Assembly: GCF_000004075.3 (NCBI RefSeq)
Contig: NC_026660.2
Location: 2,294,001-2,358,000, forward strand
Direction of reading: 5' to 3'
DNA length: 64,000 nt
Source of the DNA: Cucumis sativus
Lineage: Eukaryota > Streptophyta > Magnoliopsida > Cucurbitales > Cucurbitaceae
The notes under the pieces are model-generated. The model saw only the letters and a list, made by a program, of their open reading frames with translations. It searched no databases and was not told the DNA's origin. Positions 34,778-45,601 of the stretch are shown here, in pieces (the stretch's first letter is position 1; each line of letters starts with the position of its first letter). The position numbers were made by a program, and so were the translations under genes.

Positions 34778-35345
34778 TCATAGTTTAAGGGCTTTATCCT
34801 GTTCAAATTCAACCACATGTCTCGACCTATACTTCAACCCTGTGATAATGTCAAAATTTTTCAGTTCGAAGAATACCTTATCACCTAGTAATTTAAAGCT
34901 AATAACATCCTCTCGTTCTTCTTCAATCTCCTTGAGCAAGATGTAGAAAAAGAGGTCCATAAAAACCAACTTAACGTCCAAGAAATGTCCAAACATGGTT
35001 TTCCTAAACATAATCTGCCTAACTGTTAACTTGGTTTTATTGTTCAAGAAGATCTTCCTTAGGTGTGAACAACAAGTCAAGTTTGCAGGGAAAAGAAGTT
35101 TGCATTACGAATTTTGATGACAAGTGACATATGTAAAATAAAAAAATACATAACAAAACTAAATTAGAAATTTGTTTGTCTATAATTCGAGCCAATCTCA
35201 ATCGAGAATAACATGAATTAACAATGAAACTCGGACAACATTGCACTAGGATGCCACGAGATAAGGGTTTTATATGCATTCTGTGATGTATCTCGACCCT
35301 ACAAAATGCATATGAACTGCAACAAATCTTGGACAATTTAATCAA
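34778..35345 (-). pseudogene. DUF1985 fragment of a transposon-borne Ulp1-type gene
   Basis: On the - strand two overlapping frames (35345-35037 and 35080-34778) show the start of a DUF1985-like domain: FRKTMFGHFLDVKLVFMD, then ISFKLLGDKVFFELKNFDII followed by TGLK. DUF1985 occurs in plant transposon genes together with a Ulp1 SUMO-protease domain. The protease part is absent and the reading frame is shifted, so this is a relic. Confidence 0.6.
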
Positions 35346-35930
35346 TTTTAGCCGAGATTCTTCATCTACACGAGCTTAGATTGATCAATTTGTCGAGATT
35401 CATCAAACAAAAACACTTGAATTAACTTAAAATCTAGTTTTATATCCAACTACAATAGAAAACCAACTACATATTTTTCTATCTGCCTCAAATTTCACAA
35501 AAAACCATTATAACAGACTTAAAATCCAGCCCTAAACTATGAAATCACTCAAAGTAAATTACCTTCACATATTTAAGCTTGAGAATGACTTATTGAAATT
35601 TGGACGCAAAAAAATCAGTCAAATCTCTTCAATTTTGGGAGCAAACATGTTTTATCTCGGTCAGAATGAACATAGAGTTTAGGGTTTACAAGTATCAAAC
35701 AATCAGGCTTCCAGGATATTTTGGTCGAGTTCGACCCAAAATCTTAGTTCCAAGTTCAATCGAGATGATCAGAGAAATGATGTTGAAACAAATTTTTAAA
35801 ATTTGAAAAGAATCTCAATGTGCAGGTCGGCTGAAATTAAGTGAAAAAACAAATTTACGAGTTTTTTTTTAAGTGTGCTACTTTTAAAATGTAAAGCCAA
35901 AAGTGTGATAGTTTTTCTAATTTCTCCAAA

Positions 35931-36439
35931 AAAATTCAACTCTAGTAATCGAGAAAGATGTAAATTATTGAAAAAAAAAAAAAAGAATCTGATTGAAAAT
36001 GTCTTGTCTGATACACCAGCAAGAAGCAATAAGCCAAGTGGTGACTTAAATTTAAAAATTCCAACCACAAACTCCATATGGAAACTCCAATAGTCATAAA
36101 CTATATTTTTCTTAGAATTCAAGGATATAGTTCCTTGACCCAAGGAACAAATAAAATAGGCCATTATTACCCCGTGTTTTTAACAATCAATCTCCTACTC
36201 TGTTTGGTACGCATGCGAAATTTGGAACTCATTTTAAAGCCTAAATCTAAGCCAAATTGATCAGTAAGTAGCGAAAGGATTCCTTATCTTTTTACGGAAA
36301 AACAGAGTGAGGCTACTAAAATTTGAGTGAGCCAAAGTCAAGGACCCTTCTCTGTTACATAATAAACCTCTGCATTATTTTCTCTTTTGTAAGAAACGAA
36401 AGCATCACTAATTGATCTAGAACTAAAAGATTAGAACTA
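35931..36439. other. intergenic, no gene seen
   Basis: Non-coding AT-rich DNA between the MULE-like element and a decayed TRIM copy. Confidence 0.35.
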
Positions 36440-36612
36440 AAAGCTTAAGCTGATGAGTGAAAACAAACTTAATATAATATCTAACACTCACCCTCACTTT
36501 GTGTACTCAATCCAACCAATGAAAATCAATTTCAATTGAAGAAAATAAATAACAGTATAGGAACTTGAACACAAGACCATCTGAACCATATGCTCTGAAG
36601 TCATTTTCATTA
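36440..36612 (-). mobile_element. TRIM family A, decayed copy
   Basis: Contains one recognisable LTR (AGCTTAAGCT and AATATCTAACA), the polypurine region in antisense (CACCCTCACTTTGTG), the internal CAATTTCAATTGAAGA motif, and a decayed primer-binding site (GCTCTGA) at about 36592. The second LTR is lost. It matches the intact copies at 56936-57202 and 60508-60777. Confidence 0.6.
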
Positions 36613-37176
36613 TGAAAGAGAAAAATAACTGACTCAAGTCCTTTATGTACAAGAACTTGGAACGAGTCACTGATGTACAACAAACTGCAACTGAACAGAT
36701 TTACAACAATTATTTATTGCAATCAAAGCCATTCATTTTGAGTTATGAATGTAAAGAAACCAAGGGAGGCTCATTCATGTGTTGAAAATTTCGAATCTAA
36801 CTCGTTTTAAATTATAAAAGCTAATGGTAACCAAAAGTGTGCTCTTTTAGTGACCTTCCATCTAGGGGTAGAATCAAAATTTGGTAAAAGCTCTACTAAC
36901 AAAACATGTGCTAGAGATTTTACTAATCACAAATGGAATAAAATGTGAACCGTTCAAATCCTGCGTAAAAAAGGCACCTTCTTCACTAGTCAATCAGAGA
37001 AGACAAGCCAGAATGTTCTTGCTTCAACCTAAAAGTAATGAAACTAAAACTCACATATGCCTCCAATGGCTTCCCATTAGTTAAAACTTCTTGGAGTCGT
37101 GTTTGTTGTAAACAGCAGATTCTGATATGCTCTTTTCCCCAACTGAAACTTTTTTATGTATGTGGGCTCAATGAAT

Positions 37177-38315
37177 TTACATACAGTTCTTTAGGGAATC
37201 TCCAGCTCCCTGGAAGAAGAAACAAGAAAGTGTGAAATCAGCAATAAATATGCCAACAAGAGAGATGACAACGGCTGATGTTGTGGACTCCCCGACCCCC
37301 TTAGCACCCCCTGAAGTAGTAATACCCCAAGCGCAGCTTACAATTGATATAATAGCACCGAAAACCTGCGATTTGATCATTGCACTGATAATATCCCAAG
37401 ATTTTAGAGCTCTCATAGCTGAGTCAAGGATAATGTTGATGCTAACACCATAAACACTGTCAGCCAAAAGGGCACTTGATGCCATCCCAACTGTGAAACA
37501 CATTAAAGTTAGAATTGGAAGAGCAATGCAGGAGGCTATAACTCTTGGAGTGACGAGATAATCAACAGGGTTCGAACCCAAGACTCTTAACGTGTCTGTT
37601 TGTTCAGACACCTGCATTGTTCCTAATTCTGCAGCATATGAACTTCCAATTCTCCCGGCAACCACAATCGATGTAATGACAGGACTTAGCTCCCTTGAGA
37701 ATGCCAGAGCTAATACACCACCAACAGACCTGTTTAATCCTAATCTAGTAAATTCTCTAACAAACTGGATAGTAAATGCCATGCCAACAAATGCAGATGT
37801 TAGAAGGCAAACCCCTACAGATCTTGGCCCTACTCTCTCTAGCTGTTGGAGAGTATTTTTCCAATGGACTTTACCCTTTAAAGTCCTCATAATCACCTGC
37901 CCAGTTAGAAAAAGAACTGATAGCCCCCTCCATAGGTATTTTGGAGGTGACCATTTATTCCACAACTCTCCTGCTATAGAATCAAGCACCGGATTCGAAT
38001 TGATGTCTTCTGACATAGAGGCAGATGGGTCCCCATCTTCAGCATTTGGGATTGCATGCAATCTGTTTTTGCATAGAGACATAGCGAATTTATGCATCTG
38101 AGGTTCCAGCAATACAAGCTTAACAAAGTTTCTTGAATGCAAGTTTTGTACATTCCTCCATCCATCTTGTCTCTTAGAGATGCTTCTGCACTTCAGATTA
38201 AAATATCAATTTACAGCCTAAACTTAACAATGAAAAGTTTTGTGCACAAGGGAGCAGGAGAAAGAGACCTTACTGAGAAGTAAACAAGTGGATGGGGTTG
38301 ACAAGCTATTTGCAT
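37177..38315 (-). CDS. TGD1: TGD1, chloroplast inner-envelope lipid transporter permease
   Basis: MlaE-type permease of the TGD1-TGD2-TGD3 ABC transporter, which imports ER-derived phosphatidic-acid-like lipid into the chloroplast for thylakoid lipid synthesis. Exon 1 is 38315-38274 (14 codons, MQIACQPHPLVYFS). An 83-base GT-AG intron follows. Exon 2 is 38190-37177. The total is 351 residues, close to Arabidopsis TGD1 (350). The first 80 or so residues are basic and Ser/Arg-rich, consistent with a transit peptide. The permease domain starts near LFLTGQVIMRTL and holds MAFTIQFVREFTRLGLNRSV, AGRIGSSYAAELGTM, the EQTDTLRVLGSNPVDYLVTP coupling-helix region and SGGAKGVGESTTSAVV. About five hydrophobic segments are visible. 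The exon 1 assignment rests on a good donor and in-frame joining and is slightly less certain than exon 2. Confidence 0.93.
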
Positions 38316-39480
38316 AGTGTGTTCCTGCTGTGGAACAGATGGTTCAGTTTCTTGGATTCAGGTTGAAAATCGGGGCACTAGAACGAATGGAGATTCCAAA
38401 TTAATGTCATAAACATTTCTTGAACTCAAACTTATAGAAGTCAGAACAATTACATGGAATAGAGTCCTGAAAGATGGCATCACCAGAATCATTCGAGTTA
38501 AAGAGACGTGATGCTATTTAGCTCTGAAGATGCAGTATTTATCACATTACAAAATTCACTCTGAATACAAAATGTCGTCACATTAAAAGGCATCATATTA
38601 ACACATTAATATAACAATCGAAAATTTCAAGCAAGGAACAAGATAGAAATGATTGGGTAGCACCACCGGAAAAGAAATGCATTTGAAAAAAAAAAAAAGT
38701 AGAAAAGGAAATACTGATCACAAAATCATTTTCAAGTATCCCACATGCAGATAACGGCAGAAAATTCTTTCCAGAAGGCATATCATAATAGTCAATGCAG
38801 AAATAAATAAACAATTTAACTTCACTAGTGAAAGAAATCAAATACAAAATTCTTCCTTGGAAAATAATTTCAAAAAGGGGAAGCCTAATTCCACCAACAT
38901 TCAGGGGGGAAAGACTCCAAAAACAACAGAAGAACAGGCATTCTCATCATTACATAACCATGCCACAAAAATTAAAGTATCTCGAAGGACACACAATCCT
39001 CATCCTCCCAATGCAAAGAACTGAGAATTGAAGCCCCAAAACCACCAAAAGCATTATTGAAGAGTTTATTAGTTCAGTATAGCAGACATAGAACACTCCT
39101 TACTCCTTTTTTTTTTTTTTTTTTTTACAAAGTGAAACAAAATTTGAAGGAAATCAGAAAGGCATGGCGATTGGAATCAGAAGATTACAAACAAAGAACA
39201 TAAATCAAATTTCATATCGCAATGGGAGGGGCAAGGGCAACAGGATGAGGGGAAATTACAAATCAGATATTAGGTTTAGAAGAGAAATTGACCTCGGCAG
39301 CTCAGATTTTGTTAAATCGCATACCTCTTTGACCCGTTTTCGAATGAAACAAAGAATAAAACCAAGCCTTTGTTCGCTGTGGATCAATTCTTCTGTGACG
39401 AAGAAGACCCACCAAAACGAAGGGAAATTTTGAAAAAGGAAGGAATCGAGAGAGAGACGAAGGCTGACTCAAAAGTCTGG
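38316..39480 (-). other. 5' UTR intron and non-coding first exon of TGD1
   Basis: On the - strand a CT-rich leader (about 39470-39325) ends CAAAGAG followed by the donor GTATGCG (intron from 39324). No coding frame links it to TGD1, so it is best read as a non-coding first exon with an intron of about 1 kb ending shortly before 38315. Poly(A/T) tracts at 38688-38698 and 39111-39126 lie inside the intron. Confidence 0.55.
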
Positions 39481-40138
39481 GTTTAACTACAAATATTTCT
39501 CTTACGCTGTGATAAAAATAACTGTCTTTTTTCTTTTATTAAAATGGTTCAATATGGTGTAGATATTTTCGTATTTGTTCTATTTTTTAAAAAAAAAAAC
39601 TAAAATAAAACTGAATTAGATTAATGAATTAATTTTCTTAAAATAGTTTATTAAAGTTTCAAGTTTATTTATATACTTATTAAATGTTGCTTTGTAGCAT
39701 TAAATAAAAAATAAAAAAAGAAATGGTTTCTAAAAGTGATTTGAAGTTATTAAAACAAAATAGCATAAGTATTTGAATCTAAAAAAAAGAACCGAAGGTT
39801 TCTCATATTCAAAATTTTGAAATTATTTATATACTTAAATGTTGCTTTTTCTAAAGTAATTAAATGTTGCTTTTTCTAAAGTAATTAAATGTTGCTTTAT
39901 AAGTGAGAAAAATGAAAATGAAAATTATTTCTTAAAAAGGATTTCAAGTGTAATAAAAAAAACCAATATAAGAGTTAATTTTTCTCTTCGTACCTTCTTT
40001 TTTTTTTTTTTGTATGTTTGTTATCTCAAAATTCTTGCCCTAGTACGTCAAAAGACACATTTGTGTTTTCTTACTTTGTATTTATATGCAAAAAGATTTT
40101 CATTAATGTTGTCTCATTTTCAAAATTCTTCATAGATA
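39481..40138. other. AT-rich intergenic, TGD1 promoter side
   Basis: No gene. Includes the 25-bp tandem repeat at 39836-39900. Confidence 0.4.
39836..39900. repeat. 25-bp tandem repeat, 2.6 copies
   Basis: TAAATGTTGCTTTTTCTAAA plus GTAAT recurs at 39836, 39861 and (partial) 39886. Confidence 0.9.
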
Positions 40139-40700
40139 TTGTCTCACTTTTCTACTTTTCTTGCTGAAATTCGAACTCAATTTAATGTCTCTCTCAAAAT
40201 CTTAATAATGCTGGTGAATATTTCTTTCAAGTACTTGGCTCTTACTTACATGTTCATGGCATCATTCATCAATCCTCTTATGCCGACGCTTCATCCCAAA
40301 ATGGAGTGGCTGAAAGAAAGAACAAAAACCCTACTTTGAAACAGCCTGCACTTTATCATTTTAGATGCATGTTCCAAAGCCCTTTCGGGCTGATGTTATT
40401 TCCACTGATTGATTGTCTTTCTCTATCCTCAAAAGTGAGATTCCTTATCATGTCATCTTTCCTACTAGATCTTTGTTTCCCCTAGCCCCTAAGGTCTTTA
40501 GTTGTGTTTGTTTTGTTTGAGATGTTTGTCCTTGTTGTACTAAGTTAGATCCAAAGTCTTTGAAATGCATTATCTTAGGCTATTCGCGTGTTAAAAAAGG
40601 ATATCATTGTTATTGTTCTGCTCTAAACATGTATCTTGTATCTCCTGATGTTACATGTTTCAAAACTATACTCTTTAATCAACCATTATCAAGTTTGAGT
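40139..40700 (+). pseudogene. Ty1/copia integrase remnant
   Basis: Across shifting + frames, 40260-40330 reads as the copia integrase segment ending in NGVAERKNK (third catalytic Glu region). About 40550-40690 reads as the integrase C-terminus with IILGYSRVKKGYHCY and VTCFKT. Frameshifts and stops are frequent. It may belong to the same insertion as the RT remnant at 41.9 kb, but the 1.2 kb between them is unusually long and different in character. Confidence 0.65.
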
Positions 40701-41900
40701 CAATTGGAATGATAATTCGTACAAATACAAGTTATTATAGCTTTTTAGGTAGAACAATGGAGTCAAAGCGCAGGATATTATATCAAAACGCATAGCTTTT
40801 ATCGCAAATTCATAAATATAATAGAATATAACTTGCATAAGTCTCATGCCTATTTTATCATGTTTTTCAGTGTTTAATCACAAAATTATGAAGAAAAGAA
40901 GACACGGTGAATCACAGGAGGAGCGCGTGCGCACAAGCCCTGCGATAGGAAGCTTGTTTGACAATTAAATATCCCTAGGTAATGAACCACATTATCACAC
41001 ATTGAAGATTCAATAACAGACCAGAATGATAGATGGAATTGATGTGACTTGACATGGATGAAATCGATGCTGACATGAACATAAGAATAGAAACGTATAT
41101 AAGAAGGGCTCCTTCCTTACCATGAAGGGGACTGGTCTTAATGGACAAAAACCTAGATAGCTCCACTGGAGCTAGCGAAAAGGACTAGCCTTTATGCCTT
41201 TTGTAAAAGTTCTCTCCTCTTCTCCTGTCAATTGTAAGTGAGAGCTTAGAGAAATATTAGAGAGAGAACCATAGCATTTTATTCCCCCTAACTTGTAAAA
41301 GAGCCAAGGAATGCCTAGGCACTCTGCGCTTTCGTTGCACACGTTGACATTTCTGCAACTTATGCTAAGGATGAACTCAATGATGAGAGTGTATTGCTAA
41401 AATCTCTTTGTTGCTCACTTAGTTAAATATGGGCTTTCACTTGTCGGATGATTACTGTCAATGTGATTGTCTTTTCTCTCAAATAAACAAGGTTTTTGAT
41501 GGCTGTGTTTAGCTAAACAAAACTTACAAGATATACATTTAGATTCTTTGATATCAATAACCCATTGTGTTGCTCATAAACTAATTAAATGTATTGAAAA
41601 TGGTTAACACAAGAGCAATGGAAGAGTGGTAGAAGAAATGCATTAATATTATAAACATAACCTTAGGCCTCTCGACCATAGAGTACATTTTATCCTTTTT
41701 TCGATAATACACGCCAACCCAATTTGTCTGCTAGTGCATCAGATCGCCTAGCTTGATTGTTGTATTGGTTATACGTATCTCGTCATGTAAAATTCTTATC
41801 GATGAGCTCTACTTTTTGCTTATAACCTATGATAAAATATTAAAAATGCGATAAAACATGGATGAGGTTATTTTGCAAGACACGATATACAAGTTAATGA
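40701..41900. other. non-coding spacer between copia fragments, possible LTR
   Basis: No coding domain. A TATA-like CGTATATAAGAAGGG at about 41095, followed by leader-like sequence with TTGTAAAAG and AGAGAGAGAACC motifs, suggests an LTR of another element. I cannot define its ends. Confidence 0.3.
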
Positions 41901-41929
41901 AATTATATAGTTGAATTCAATAGAACTTG

Positions 41930-43260
41930 ACACCTAGTTGACTTACCCCCTGGCTGCAAAGCAATAGGCTGCAAATGGGTATTAAGAGAGAAACTCAAAC
42001 CTGATGGATTAGTAGAAAAATATAAGGCTAGATTAGTAGCCAAAGGATTTAAGCAAAGAGGAAACATTGATTTCTTTGATACTTTTTCCCCGATCACTAG
42101 AATCATATCAATTAGAGTGTTAATTCTATAACTGCTCTAAACAATCTCTTAATCCATAAGATGGATGCCAAAACTGTCTTCCTAAATGATGATTTACAAG
42201 AATAGATTTATATGGAACAACCGGAAGGTTTCATAGTTCACGGTCAAGAATCCAAAGTTTGTAAACCAGATAAATCCCTCTATAGCCTAAAACAAGCTCC
42301 TAAGCAATGACAAGAAAAATTTGATAACTTAATCATGTTTAAAGGATTCAAAGTAAATGAGAGTGACAAATGTATCTATTATAAGACTGAAGATAGGTTA
42401 TGTACTATCATATGCTTATACATAGATGACATGTTAATCTTTGGATCAAACGTGCACGTCATAAATGATGTAAAATCTATGTTGAGTGCAAACTTTCACA
42501 TGAAAGACTTAGGAGAAGTTGATGTAATCCTAGGTATCAAAATTACCAGAACTGAAAATGGAATTTTCTTAGATCAATCTCATTACATAGAAAAGATTCT
42601 AAAGAAGTATAACTACTTCGAAAGTAAACCAGCTTGTACACCTTATGACTCTAGTGTTAAATTGTTCAAAACCACTGGTGACAGTGTTAACCAATTTATG
42701 TATGCTAGTATCATAGGTAGTATGAGGTATGCTGCTGATTGCACTAGACCAGACATAGCTTACGTTGTAGGATTACTTACTAGCAAACCTAGTCTAGAAC
42801 ACTGGAATGCTATAGAAAGAGTAATGATAAATATTAAGAAAACAAAAAATCTGGGATTACACTATCAAAGGTTTTCCACTATACTTGAAGGTTACAACGA
42901 TGCTGATTGAAACTCCCTCTCAGATGACTCAAAGGGTACAAGTGGCTATATTTTTAATATAGCAGGAGAAACTGTTGCTTAGAAATCCAAGAAAAAACAA
43001 TATTAAGTCAGTTAACAATGGAGTTAGAGATGATAGCACTAGCTACTGCTAGTGAAGAAGCAAGCTAATTTCGAAGCTTGCTATCAGAGATTCCCACATG
43101 GGAAAGATCGGTATCAGCCATACTAATCCATTGTGATAGTACTGTAGCTATTGCAAAAGTTCAGAACCTTATTACAATGGTAAGAGACGACAGATACGTC
43201 GTAAGCACAATACCATTAGAGAATTTCCCATTGTTGGTGCAGTGATAGTGGATTACGTAC
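41930..43260 (+). pseudogene. Ty1/copia reverse transcriptase and RNase H remnant
   Basis: RT N-terminal block GCKWVLREKLKPDGLVEKYK plus ARLVAKGFKQ at about 41955-42050, with a stop just upstream. The central RT at 42335-42910 is open for 191 codons and includes the catalytic box YIDDM (about 42420) and the LGIKITRTENGIFL segment. RNase H at 42900-43260 is broken by several stops (DADWN, TSGYIFN). Clearly a dead copy; the 3' LTR follows at 43909. Confidence 0.85.
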
Positions 43261-43893
43261 AGTCTGATGATAACTTGGTTAGTCCTTTGATGAAAGGACA
43301 AGCAAAAGAGAAGGTTTTTAAAACCCTATAAAGAATGAGACTCAAGACTATTGAAAATTGAATTAGAGGTAAATCAAACTTGAAAAACTAAAGATCCCAA
43401 GAAACAAGTTCAATGGGTAATAATTGATCACAAGTAATATGAGGAGAATCATGCTAAATTATTAGGAGTTCCATTCTCATGATTTAGTGATTAGCATGAC
43501 ATCTTGAGCATATGAGAAAGCTAAACTCTGTTCTTAGTAGAATCTATTCTTGTTATCAAGTAGGGTACCTAACTACAGTACTCTTGATAGATTCACCTTT
43601 GTGAATGTGGAAGTGAGTGTTGCTTCCTATGGAATTCTGGGCAAATTCCTAGAGCGTTCACTAAACTGGGATATATGTGCAAGACCATAAAGCACATGCT
43701 ATTTTAGAACTTCACTCAAATTATGTTGTGTGTGCAATAGCGTTAGAAGTAAAGTATAAAACTATGAGTTACTTTATAATACTCTAAAGTCTAAACTATT
43801 GTCACTACGTAAAGGTTCAAGTCATCAAACACCTTTACTTAAGCACAACACTATAGAGACAAACACTACTAGATGAAAATGTTTCAAAAAAAT

Positions 43894-44618
43894 TTAAAGT
43901 GGGGGATTCTTAGATGAAAAATTTGTGAAAAAAAATATATTTTTATTTTATTCCCATGTTGATTAATTTTCAATGTGGAAGTCGCTTCATATACCCATTG
44001 ATTCATTAATGGGTTTGAACGCTTAGAGCATCCCAGTTTTGGAAGGAGAGAGGAGATAGAAAAATGTAAATATGCATGTATCTCTAAGCGCCCCCCTACC
44101 GTCTGTCAGGCGTGGCGTGACGTGGAGGAATAAAATAATAAATTATTTTTTTTGCTAAAAGTTTCTTTACTATAAAACGGTTTTCTTTGACTTTCCAAAA
44201 CCCAAAATTGTTTTTTTAATTAAATGGTTTTTCGTTTTTCAAAATAAATGGCATAATTGAATTTTGTTATGTCATTAATCTTCTACTGTTGGTTAGCCTC
44301 CTCCATGTTTTGTGACCGTTTGGTTCTTCCCCACATTTATATATATATATGAGTCACTTTTCTTTTCCAAAGAGATATACATAAACTGTTTTCTCCGAAT
44401 AAACTCTTCGTGGTATTCCAAGCAATTAAGTGTTTACTCTTGAGTTTTCCAATTGGTTTTGGTGCAAAATCAATTGAAGACCGAGATGTTGTTTTATAGT
44501 GGAGATGACAAGACGATCAATCTATTTTCACAAAGAGAGCAAAACCGCAAAACGTGATCCGCGACTCAGTCATACTAATTTGTTTCTGTTTTGCAAATTT
44601 CGGTTTCACCAGGCAACA
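43894..44618 (+). mobile_element. polypurine tract and 3' LTR of the copia remnant
   Basis: AAAGTGGGGGATT at 43897-43909 is a standard copia polypurine tract. The LTR is taken from about 43909 to ACCAGGCAACA at 44618. It contains a TATA-like run (TATATATATATGAG, about 44338-44351). The TG at its left end has decayed (TTCTTAGATG). The 5' LTR was not found. Confidence 0.6.
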
Positions 44619-45601
44619 TAACTAGATGGTTTGGTCACTTGTGATCTTGACATTCTATTCCATTTGTGAGACAATCAGTAGGCAATATGAAGTGCAACAA
44701 CACATTAAAGTCGAGATTTTGGCTTCAGTTCGTAGTTTTTTATTTGTCATGTTGAGGGAGTTTTTTATGTTAAAATTTTGTATGTCCATAATTGATTATT
44801 ATTGTTGTTTCTAGTTGATAATATTCTATTAGATTCACACCATAGATGATAATTGATCCAAAAAGTAAGATGTTATTATAACAAGTGGACTTTTTCTCAT
44901 TCATATATACCCAGTTTCAACTCTTGCAAATTTTTCATGAAATTTATATTCATCTTGCACAATACCCCCTTGGTTATTAAAATGCATTTAAAATGTGCAT
45001 TATTTGCCTTTTATTTTAAGTCGTTTTTATTATATTTAACTTTACGAGTGTTTTCAGTTAACTATTAAGAAAATGAGTGGTAGAAGTCAAAACAACCAAA
45101 TCTGAGCCAGATGTTCAAGAGAAAGAAAAAAAGAAGTAAAAAACCCTAAAATGGGATAGCATCGAAAATCAACTCCATTAGAGTGTATTTATCGATTGTT
45201 GTTAATTTAGAATGAACACTTTATCAACTTGAGGTTTAAAATGGTTTTTTTAGTAGTGATATTGAAGAAGAGATACTTGTGTGGTAATTTTTCCTCAAAA
45301 GAACCTCTAGAGATACACCCACATTGTTATGAGACCTTAAAGAAGCAACTTATGGTGGTAATTTTTCCTCGAAAGAATCTCTAAAGATATTTATGGTGGT
45401 AATTTATAGTTTACGAACTTTGCAACATGACTCCTTTCATGGCAATAAACTCAAGAACCATCAAATAACTAAATAAGCAACTTTTAACTCAAATTGAATG
45501 AGAGATAAACAGAATAAAATACAGTTGAATGGATTCTCATTTTATAATTATAATTATTTCCAAATAATGTTAAAAATTTAATTTCAACTATGTTGTTTTA
45601 T
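44619..45601. other. intergenic, 3' side of the lipase gene
   Basis: No gene. Short duplicated words (GGTAATTTTTCCTC near 45282 and 45357) are seen. The end adjacent to 45602 is probably lipase 3' UTR. Confidence 0.35.

Larger units (their letters stand above)
33255..35930 (-). mobile_element. MULE-like element with long inverted arms and DUF1985 remnant
   Basis: Two arms of about 530 bases, 33553-34085 and 35297-35835, are reverse complements at roughly 75-80% by eye. Matching blocks include CATAGTTTAGGGCTGGATTT, GTTTGATGAATCTC and GTCATCCTCAAACTTAAA against GTCATTCTCAAGCTTAAA. Similarity probably continues outward to a GGGAAATT/GGAGAAATT-type end near 33255 and 35930. Long terminal inverted repeats around a DUF1985 fragment are typical of Mutator-like elements that carry Ulp1-type genes. 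No transposase is seen, so it is non-autonomous. A 9-bp target duplication was not found. Confidence 0.65.

Noticed and set aside
37592..38101. 169-codon + strand open frame opposite TGD1
   Set aside because: It is antisense to the strongly conserved permease domain and has no domain of its own.
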